A stretch of 64,000 nucleotides of DNA from a virus, in IMG/VR virus record IMGVR_UViG_3300032562_000004, positions 62,001 through 126,000 of that record. One strand, written 5' to 3'. Every line of letters begins with the position of its first letter. Within the stretch, counting starts at the first letter, position 1. The translations under genes and the position numbers were made by a program. Under the pieces are notes generated by a model. The model did not search any database. It was given only the letters and a program-made list of their open reading frames with translations, and had not been told where the DNA came from. Below are positions 57,273 through 64,000 of the stretch, piece after piece.

Positions 57273-60032
57273 TCATCTGTTAATTTGAATGTTTCCGTCT
57301 AATGAAGCATACATATTTCTTCTAGCAGACATCAATCCTGTTGCATTATTAGCTAAATTTGAACCAAGAGTAATTGTATTAGCAGTAACTCCAATAACTA
57401 CTTTCTCTACATTATTGGCCACCAGTACATAATCACCAACATTTACAATATCTAATAATGGGGCTGCGGTATTACTGTAATTGCCATTGTTGACAATATT
57501 ATATGAACCAGTCAAACTTGATATATTTATGACGCTACCACCTGCATTTGCTGTCACATAAGCAACATTTGCATAAGTCAACCAAACATTATCTTTAAGT
57601 GTTACTGTGTTTGCTGCACCATCCAAAACAGAAACAACTTCTGAATGAATTTTAAATCCGTAATTTGTTACTAATGTTAAACTGTCACCAGGAATAATAA
57701 TGGTTTGTAAATTAGCACCAGAAAGACCACCAAAAGTGACAATATTATTACTTTGATTGGTGTAATTTGATGTCATGTTGGCATAAGAACCTGGATTACC
57801 TGTATAGTATCCTAATGTATGACCTTCTTCTAAAAGACCGGCACCAGTAAAATTAACATGAGCATTAGCTTTCATAACATAACGACCAATGACCTGCATG
57901 CCTGTTGGATGTAACAAATCTAATAATGTTTTTCTATACTTGGCAATTTCTTTTTCTAATGTAATTTCGTAAGTATAATTATTGTATTTGTCACTTTGAA
58001 TAACATCATAAGAACTTAATTGACCAGAAGTATCAAGATATTGACCTTGGCTAATTGTTAAACCATTTAAGAATGAAGCGGCCGCTTTGGCGGTACCGTC
58101 ACCATAAGTAATCACACCGCTTGAATTGTATCGTGATGATGGATTTAATGTGTTGTATTGATTAGTTAAATTTAAAACAGCAGAAATATAAGCATTTTGG
58201 CCAATTGATCCTGGGGATTGAACATACAAAGGTAAATTATAATTTGGTATATTATTGTAGTTGTAAACACGAATATTGTATATTGTTTGATTAGAATTAG
58301 CAAAAGCATAAAGAGTTTGTATAGAATCTACCGTAGCCAAATAACTATTATTTGCAACATTGGTGCCTTGATAAACAATATCACCTTTAACTGGTAAATT
58401 ACTTACGGATACATTAGAAACACAAATATCTTGAACTTTTAAAGAAACATTAGGTGGAGCAATATAGTCTGTGCCATAATCAGTAATATTAATTGTGGAG
58501 ATTGATCCAACACGGTTCACAATTGATGAAAGTACAGCCCCTGCACCTAAAATGCCTGGCACATAAATTGAAGCTCCGTTTGCTTGAGTATTTGCAGAAT
58601 GAACTGTAACTGTTGGTAAATAATTTAACTTATAACCTAATCCACCCAAAGGTGTATGGTGTGGCGTATCAACAACAGGATACACATAACTAATGCCTGT
58701 AATCATACCGTTAGCCGCTACAGAGGTTACATTAGCCCGAGCACCATAACCAGATCCGCCAGTAAATACAATAGTATCATTTGCTTGATAACCTAATCCA
58801 CCAGAAACAATTTGTATCGGTGCCAAAATTCCCAAACTTCCTAGATTGCCGGTTAAAGAATTTTCAGCAGGAAATAAAGATTGTGGTGTAATTGTTGGAG
58901 CTTGCGTTAAACCTCCACCGCCACTTTGAACAAGAACAGAAGATAAAGTATATGTTGTAAATGAAAGGAATGTAAGTGCATTGGCTAAAGAAGTGTTGGC
59001 GTTGGCCGCTGCATTATTTGCAAAATTATATCTTGTATTACCTAATGTTATATTTCTTTTAACACCAATAATATCTGTAGGAACATAAGTTGCATTTGCA
59101 GAATTTAAAGGATTCAAAGAACCGACAACAGCTACAGGTGATTGTGAACCAGAATTTAAATTTGAAAATGAAATAACTGTATTTGGAGCATTGGTATAAC
59201 CATAACCACCATTATCTACAGTAATACGTTGCAATGATCCTGAAGTTGTTGAACTCACTGTGGCAGTAGCACCATGACCAGTATTTGAATTTAAACCACC
59301 ATAAAATACAATAGGATCACCAACTTGGTAAGTCAATCCTCTATTATTTGGATCAATAGTAACTTGACTAATTTGACCAACAATTTTTGCTCTTAAATTA
59401 CTTCCATTAATAATCACATCTTGATTATTTGAATCTACCACACGAACATATTCACCCGATTGAAACAATCGTTCAATGTTAGAAATAAATACTTCAGTTT
59501 TTACACCATCAAAAGTAGTTGCTTCAATCGTAGCAATTGTTTTTGTGGTTTCACCAAAAATTCTATAATTAGCAATATTTAAAAATCTAGTATCAGTAGT
59601 TGCTAAATTAAGACTTCTTGCAACATACCAAGTTCCTGCAGAAGCTTTTAGAACGGCATCTTTTGTGTAGAAAAAATCTACATCAGTACCATATAAAACT
59701 CTAAACAAAAATTGATAAGAAGCTGGTGTACCTTTAGATTGATATAAATCTTTTGCTATTTTAATAACTTTTGTTTTATCTGCCAATATATCTGTAGGAA
59801 AATATGGCAAAAACTCATTAGTAAAATAATTAATAAAAGTATTAGATGTTTCATCAACATCTTTATATGTCAGAATATTCTTTGCGCCATCAGTTACACC
59901 ACCATTTTGTTCCATCCATTCATAGTAAGCTTGAAGGAATAAAACAAAATTTTCATAATTGGGATCTTCCCGCACAAAGGCAGGAAGTTGTGATGGTACT
60001 AGTAACGAAGTTTTTTGATTACTTTGAATCAT
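57273..60032 (-). CDS. 7: Baseplate wedge protein, gp7-like
   Basis: A 919-residue protein between gp6 and gp8, the place of T4 gp7 (1032). The N-terminus (SQLPAFVREDPNYENFVLFL, QAYYEWMEQNG, FINYFTNEFLPYFPTDILAD, IAKDLYQSKGTPASYQFLFR) is a conserved block of marine T4-like phages. The middle is a chain of GG-x-GY beta modules (DNGGYGYTNAPNTV, SGGLGYQANDTIVFTG, GGLGYKLNYLPTV) and one VYQG module. The gp7 label rests on position and size more than on similarity. Confidence 0.65.
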   Translation of the reverse strand: MIQSNQKTSLLVPSQLPAFVREDPNYENFVLFLQAYYEWMEQNGGVTDGAKNILTYKDVDETSNTFINYFTNEFLPYFPTDILADKTKVIKIAKDLYQSKGTPASYQFLFRVLYGTDVDFFYTKDAVLKASAGTWYVARSLNLATTDTRFLNIANYRIFGETTKTIATIEATTFDGVKTEVFISNIERLFQSGEYVRVVDSNNQDVIINGSNLRAKIVGQISQVTIDPNNRGLTYQVGDPIVFYGGLNSNTGHGATATVSSTTSGSLQRITVDNGGYGYTNAPNTVISFSNLNSGSQSPVAVVGSLNPLNSANATYVPTDIIGVKRNITLGNTRYNFANNAAANANTSLANALTFLSFTTYTLSSVLVQSGGGGLTQAPTITPQSLFPAENSLTGNLGSLGILAPIQIVSGGLGYQANDTIVFTGGSGYGARANVTSVAANGMITGISYVYPVVDTPHHTPLGGLGYKLNYLPTVTVHSANTQANGASIYVPGILGAGAVLSSIVNRVGSISTINITDYGTDYIAPPNVSLKVQDICVSNVSVSNLPVKGDIVYQGTNVANNSYLATVDSIQTLYAFANSNQTIYNIRVYNYNNIPNYNLPLYVQSPGSIGQNAYISAVLNLTNQYNTLNPSSRYNSSGVITYGDGTAKAAASFLNGLTISQGQYLDTSGQLSSYDVIQSDKYNNYTYEITLEKEIAKYRKTLLDLLHPTGMQVIGRYVMKANAHVNFTGAGLLEEGHTLGYYTGNPGSYANMTSNYTNQSNNIVTFGGLSGANLQTIIIPGDSLTLVTNYGFKIHSEVVSVLDGAANTVTLKDNVWLTYANVAYVTANAGGSVINISSLTGSYNIVNNGNYSNTAAPLLDIVNVGDYVLVANNVEKVVIGVTANTITLGSNLANNATGLMSARRNMYASLDGNIQINR

Positions 60033-62110
60033 TTATTGGTTTTGGCCGTAACATTAACAGTAATTGCCGTAGGATCATACGGATCAATCGTAATAATACC
60101 ATTATATGTTGATGAAACAATGGTTGATGATGGTGTTGCTGTAAGAGCTAATTGACCTAAAGCAGAATTGATACCTGAAGGATTAAAATTATTTAATGTA
60201 ATAATCCCTTTTGTATAATCAACGGTACCAATATTGGAATTCAAAACTGTTTTTACTTGATTTGAATTATAATAGTAAGTTCTCAATGTACCATAACGAC
60301 CTTGAAGATTTACAACTGCGGCACCATTTTGACCTGTAGTATCCCCAGCTTGCGGTGTAATAGTCACAATAGCCGATGTATAGTTGTTGCCAGAAGTTAA
60401 TACATTGATAGCGGTAATTGCTCCGTTTACAATAACTGCTTGTGCTGTAGCACCAGAACCATCGCCTGAAATTGTAACAGTTGGTGTAGATTGATAATTA
60501 AATCCTGGATTAATAACAGAGATTGTGTCTACACCATATGTTGAAGATGGTACTTCTTCAATGTATACACCAGAAATTGTATTTGCCAAATTTGCTGGAT
60601 CTAAAAACTCCAAATCTGGAGAATTGGTAATACCACTTAACAATACGCCTTTTTCTAAAAGTGTGTTGTAATAAAGATTATAAGTCTGTGTTGTGGTTAA
60701 ATTAGGAAAGAACTTTTTCTGTAATTTAAGTGTAAAATCACTAGAAACAATTGAATTACTATAATTCTGTATAGCAGTTAAAAGTTCATACGAATTAAAT
60801 GTAGAGTTAAATGTGTTTAATGTAGTTGTGCCAAAATTTTGAATGGCTGTGGTAACGCCTGCTTGAATTTGTGACGATGTTAAAGTTGTTTGGGTAGAAT
60901 CATAAACCACATCAACAACCAATTGAACGTAAGTATAATCTGGATCAACAATAGTTGGAGTTACAGTTAAAACAGAAATAGGTTTAATTACTTCTGATAT
61001 TAATCTTTGTTTTTGTGTTGAGGTTAACAAATAAGAACCTGTAGGTTTTAAACAAATAAATGTTTGGCCATATACTGGAGGACTATTTTCTTCGCCACCC
61101 CACACATTAACTGCATCAAATGAAATACCTAAATTATTTTGTTGAATTGCCGTAATGTAATCACTTTTGGTAACAGCACGACCTTGAGCGGCATATGATT
61201 TAGGTGCTTGAAATTTAATTGAATCAATAGATTCTTTGTCGCCACCTTGAGAAGCAGGAGTTATTGAAAGTACGGCAGATGGTGAATAACCTGAAACGGT
61301 ATTCAATAATACAAACGAGTTTGCGCCAGCACCTGCAGTTCCTTCGGTCGAAAGATAATTAACAATTACAATGTTGCCATCTGTTAATTTTTGACCTAAT
61401 ATGCCGTCACCAAAATATATCTGATAATTACCATTTAGTGCTTCTTGTATAAAATAAACTTGTGAGGTTCCAGTTAGTTCTAAGTAATTTGAAGCCGGAT
61501 TATAAATTGTATAAGCTGAATTAGAAGAAGATTGTTGTACAATTACTTGCAATGTTGTAGTATCAATTGCATTATCTGGAATTTCAAAAACATAATTAGG
61601 ATTTGTAGAAGAATCTACTGTGAATGAATATGTTGCAACAACCGCCTGTTTAATTTCAACTTCCGGAAATATAGCAGTATTGTTTACGACATTAACGGTA
61701 TAAGAATCTGGATTGGTAAATGTGTAATTCACTCCGTTGATTGGTGCTGAACCAAAACTCTGATAAGCAGGTAAAGTCAACGAATTGGTATTTACATTCG
61801 TAAACACTACATTAACTGTTGCGGTAGGCGCAATAGCAGACTTCGGAACATATCCTAATACTTTTGCTTGAGATACAACAGAACTTCTTTGCACGGCAGA
61901 ATCCAAAAACATTTCATTGGCAACTTGATTCAAATAATAAGCATTATATTGTGTATTATAAGCCAACACATCTAAAAGAACATTTAAGCCAGAACCTTCA
62001 AAATTATAATCTTGAAAAGTACTTTGTCCTTGAAGATAGTTGATAAAGTTAGATTTAATAGAATCAAAATCTAAATTTGTGATTTGAATATTAGAATTAG
62101 CGCCAGCCAT
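60029..62110 (-). CDS. 6: Baseplate wedge protein gp6
   Basis: A 693-residue protein (T4 gp6: 660). The block LNVLLDVLAYNTQYNAYYLN, QVANEMFLDSAVQRSSVVSQ, AKVLGYVPKS is nearly universal in gp6. The middle has QGRAVTKSDYITAIQQNN and the clamp-like KPISVLTVTPTIVDPDYTYV. A GG-x-GY-type module (NPGFNYQSTPTVTISGDGSG) is inserted near residue 540. It forms the inner baseplate ring and overlaps gp25 by 1 nt and the gp7-like gene by ATGA. Confidence 0.95.
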   Translation of the reverse strand: MAGANSNIQITNLDFDSIKSNFINYLQGQSTFQDYNFEGSGLNVLLDVLAYNTQYNAYYLNQVANEMFLDSAVQRSSVVSQAKVLGYVPKSAIAPTATVNVVFTNVNTNSLTLPAYQSFGSAPINGVNYTFTNPDSYTVNVVNNTAIFPEVEIKQAVVATYSFTVDSSTNPNYVFEIPDNAIDTTTLQVIVQQSSSNSAYTIYNPASNYLELTGTSQVYFIQEALNGNYQIYFGDGILGQKLTDGNIVIVNYLSTEGTAGAGANSFVLLNTVSGYSPSAVLSITPASQGGDKESIDSIKFQAPKSYAAQGRAVTKSDYITAIQQNNLGISFDAVNVWGGEENSPPVYGQTFICLKPTGSYLLTSTQKQRLISEVIKPISVLTVTPTIVDPDYTYVQLVVDVVYDSTQTTLTSSQIQAGVTTAIQNFGTTTLNTFNSTFNSYELLTAIQNYSNSIVSSDFTLKLQKKFFPNLTTTQTYNLYYNTLLEKGVLLSGITNSPDLEFLDPANLANTISGVYIEEVPSSTYGVDTISVINPGFNYQSTPTVTISGDGSGATAQAVIVNGAITAINVLTSGNNYTSAIVTITPQAGDTTGQNGAAVVNLQGRYGTLRTYYYNSNQVKTVLNSNIGTVDYTKGIITLNNFNPSGINSALGQLALTATPSSTIVSSTYNGIITIDPYDPTAITVNVTAKTNK

Positions 62111-62499
62111 TATCTGGTCCTTTGTAATATAAGATTAATTGCCGTAGGTGATGTTTGGTTACCTATAAAAACCGATAAAGATACATTAAATTGATTATTG
62201 TCTGGATTAGCACTTACTACAAGAGTATTAATTGTGGCTCTTGGTTCATAATTTATTAATGTTCTTGTTATTTCATTTTGAATAAGAGTTGCAGTCAAAG
62301 GTGAAACTGGTTCAAACAATAATTGATTTAATGTACTTCCTACGTCTGGTTGAAACAATCGGTCATATAAATTGGTATTCAAAAGATTACGAACCGAACG
62401 AATTACCGCCTGTTCGTCATATTTCATAGAAACATCACCTGTCGCCGGTGAAGGTAGAAAGGTTAAATCTAAGTCTGAGTATATATGATTTGTTGCCAT
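62110..62499 (-). CDS. 25: Baseplate wedge protein gp25
   Basis: A 129-residue protein (T4 gp25: 132) of the gp25/lysozyme-like baseplate family. YSDLDLTFLPSPATGDVSMK, IRSVRNLLNTNLYDRLFQPD and FEPVSPLTATLIQNEITRTL are typical. It begins sheath assembly at the baseplate. No clear Shine-Dalgarno, but an AATAAATAAAGA tract precedes the ATG. Confidence 0.96.
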   Translation of the reverse strand: MATNHIYSDLDLTFLPSPATGDVSMKYDEQAVIRSVRNLLNTNLYDRLFQPDVGSTLNQLLFEPVSPLTATLIQNEITRTLINYEPRATINTLVVSANPDNNQFNVSLSVFIGNQTSPTAINLILQRTR

Positions 62500-62523
62500 T
62501 CTTTATTTATTACAGTTGTATGG

Positions 62524-62763
62524 TTAAGTTAAATTTATTATTTTCCATCCCAAATACCATTGTCCGTCTATTTGTATTGGTGTATCTGGAATTGCATTTT
62601 GATTCTCTCCAATCGAAGGAGGGTCCGAAGAAAAAACTTTAACATAACCTTCTGGCATATGTGTATCTAATATTTCTAATGGAAAACTAACATTAGGAAA
62701 TTCATCGCAAAGATTCATAATTGGAAATTTTTCAACCTGATTATTTGATATTTTAGCAAACAT
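62524..62763 (-). CDS. Small fibre-assembly-like protein
   Basis: A 79-residue protein: MFAKISNNQVEKFPIMNLCD, EFPNVSFPLEI, then PEGYVKVFSSDPPSIGENQN and DGQWYLGWKIINLT. The NNxVEKFPI / PNVSFP pattern resembles the N-terminal part of phage tail-fibre assembly or DUF4376-type proteins. It directly follows the adhesin-like gene to the right (1-nt gap). Function inferred from pattern and position. Confidence 0.5.
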   Translation of the reverse strand: MFAKISNNQVEKFPIMNLCDEFPNVSFPLEILDTHMPEGYVKVFSSDPPSIGENQNAIPDTPIQIDGQWYLGWKIINLT

Positions 62764-62764
62764 T

Positions 62765-64000
62765 TTATTTTAAACTATAATAACTTCTAGTTTGATTAAA
62801 AGGACTTTGAAAATACCCACAGGTAACCAATTGATTATTTGTTTGATTGTATGCCATTGAATAAAAATTATAACCAACACCCAAATATAATGAAGAATTT
62901 GATGATGTCCAATTGATACCATCAAAGCTGGTAAATATGTCTCCATACAATCCCATAACAACATATTGAGTTCCTGTCCATAAACAATTTTGAAAATAAA
63001 TGGATTTTCTCAATGAATTTAAATTTCCAGCTGATGTCCAATTAATACCATCTGAACTCACTGCGGCCGATTGGCCAACAACCAAAAATTTTGTTCCGCC
63101 ATATACAATTGAATAAGCTGTATTTGCACCAAAAACTGTTCTAAAATTTGATTGTGGAGTCCAATTTACTAAATCTGTGCTTGTAACACAATTTGATGTG
63201 GCGGTTCCAACAACTACAGTTAATGTACCATTATTTGCAATAGCAGTGGCTGAATTTGCAGCACCTGAACCAAAAGCTGTTGTAAAGTTTGCTTGATTGT
63301 TCCAATTAATTGCATCAGAACTGGTAGCACATTTTCCATAAGTGCCTACTGCAATATATTGATTTCCTGTATATATTAATTTATTAACAGTATTTGTAGT
63401 GGCTGATCCAAAAACAGTTGGTAGTGTTGTTGTTTGATTTGTCCAAGTTACGCCATCCGAACTTGTCAATATCTTTGCATAAATTCCACTAACGACATAT
63501 TGAGATCCTGTCCAGGCAATTGTTTTTGGATCATTAAGTCCAAACCAAGATAATGTAAATCCATTTTGTTTTGTCCAATTAATGCCATCTGGACTAGTCG
63601 CACAATCTCCAGACGAACCAATAACAAGATATTGCGATTTATTATAATTAACGTCCCAAGGAATATTATTTACGGCAGTAAAAGGCGTATTAAAATTTCC
63701 ATTTGATAAAGACCATGAAGTTCCATTAGAGCTTATTGCCAATTTTGCCACTTGAGCAATAGTATCCTTTCCAAAAATTGCAACAGCGTTTGGACTTGCA
63801 ACAAGAGTGGATGTACTAACGCCAGGAAAAGTGCCTGGAGGATTAAGGCCATTATAAGCTGTCCATTGATTTATCAAATTTGATGATGGTTGTTTTGTCC
63901 AAGTTGATCCGGTTGTGCTGGTAATGATATTGCCTGTATTTGTTACCGCCACATATTGTGAGTTTGACCATACAATTTTTGGAGCATATTCAGTACTATT
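62765..64000 (-). CDS. BNR/Asp-box beta-propeller adhesin (start outside the window)
   Basis: The frame stays open to the right edge (SNSQYVAVTNTGNI precedes the first GTG), so at least 411 residues are present and the start is missing. At least seven repeats of the form S-x-D-G-x-x-W (SPDGINWT, SSDGVTWT, SSDAINWN, STDLVNWT, SSDGINWT, SFDGINWT) alternate with QYVVVG-type strands. This is the Asp-box pattern of sialidase-like beta-propellers, frequent in receptor-binding phage proteins. No catalytic residues can be judged. Likely a tail fibre or adhesin paired with the 79-residue protein downstream. Confidence 0.7.
   Translation of the reverse strand, partial: NSTEYAPKIVWSNSQYVAVTNTGNIITSTTGSTWTKQPSSNLINQWTAYNGLNPPGTFPGVSTSTLVASPNAVAIFGKDTIAQVAKLAISSNGTSWSLSNGNFNTPFTAVNNIPWDVNYNKSQYLVIGSSGDCATSPDGINWTKQNGFTLSWFGLNDPKTIAWTGSQYVVSGIYAKILTSSDGVTWTNQTTTLPTVFGSATTNTVNKLIYTGNQYIAVGTYGKCATSSDAINWNNQANFTTAFGSGAANSATAIANNGTLTVVVGTATSNCVTSTDLVNWTPQSNFRTVFGANTAYSIVYGGTKFLVVGQSAAVSSDGINWTSAGNLNSLRKSIYFQNCLWTGTQYVVMGLYGDIFTSFDGINWTSSNSSLYLGVGYNFYSMAYNQTNNQLVTCGYFQSPFNQTRSYYSLK

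Noticed and set aside
62504-62511. AATAAATA as late promoter of gp25
   Set aside because: It is only 5 nt from the ATG, so the start would fall inside the coding region. The similar tract at 57250-57257 before gp8's neighbour was rejected for the same reason.
1-64000. Prophage or integrated element
   Set aside because: No integrase, attachment repeats or bacterial flanking genes are seen; layout is that of a lytic T4-like phage.

Overview
This window is part of the genome of a T4-like tailed phage (contractile tail, double-stranded DNA). It holds nearly the complete T4 core: clamp and clamp loader (gp45, gp44, gp62), RegA, recombination nuclease gp46/gp47, late sigma factor gp55, UvsW/UvsY, head genes gp20-gp23, tail tube and sheath gp19/gp18, terminase gp17/gp16, neck gp13-gp15, and baseplate gp6, gp8, gp25 with large fibre proteins. 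The DNA is AT-rich. All genes but one small HNH gene run on the minus strand. The late-promoter-like octamers fit NATAAATA, the form known from marine T4-like phages. Gene order and several families (DUF4815-type giant protein, peptide deformylase, DUF4338, extended gp22) point to the distant cyanophage/pelagiphage/rhizobial side of the T4 superfamily rather than to enteric T4. No photosynthesis gene is seen. A homospermidine synthase weakly suggests a proteobacterial (perhaps alphaproteobacterial) host; that is inference only.

Layout. 1-1261: tRNA cluster (CAT, Gly, Tyr, Asn, Trp) with two promoters, a tRNA-like 67-nt element, a 197-nt structured element closed by a perfect 12-bp inverted repeat, and an HNH gene on the opposite strand. 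1287-5627: metabolic and small genes (homospermidine synthase, HExxH peptidase, dCMP deaminase, rubredoxin, rubrerythrin, several unknowns). 5710-10954: replication block regA - HNH - 62 - PD-(D/E)XK nuclease - 44 - two small genes - 45 - dNTP diphosphohydrolase - glycosyltransferase. 11018-22679: HTH protein, ParB-like, DUF4338 (DruA family), peptide deformylase, gp46/47, gp55, Sm-like protein, UvsW, UvsY, with five homing endonuclease genes wedged between them. 22737-38966: head, terminase and neck genes. 39010-64000: very large repetitive fibre proteins, baseplate wedge genes and the truncated start of a BNR-type adhesin.

How it works together. Consensus sigma-70 promoters drive early/middle blocks; RegA would repress early mRNAs, and gp55 with the gp45 clamp would fire the late octamers in front of head and tail genes. 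gp46/47, UvsY, UvsW and the clamp system would support recombination-dependent replication. Eight homing endonucleases sit in or beside core genes, mostly joined by ATGA or TAATG overlaps. One carries a duplicate of the first 15 codons of gp13, a trace of how it inserted. Another has its ribosome binding site buried in a hairpin. The least explained pieces are the two RNA elements in the tRNA cluster, a promoter whose predicted start is the A of an ATG and whose -35 box is the loop of a terminator-like hairpin, and the small unknown proteins coupled to rubrerythrin.
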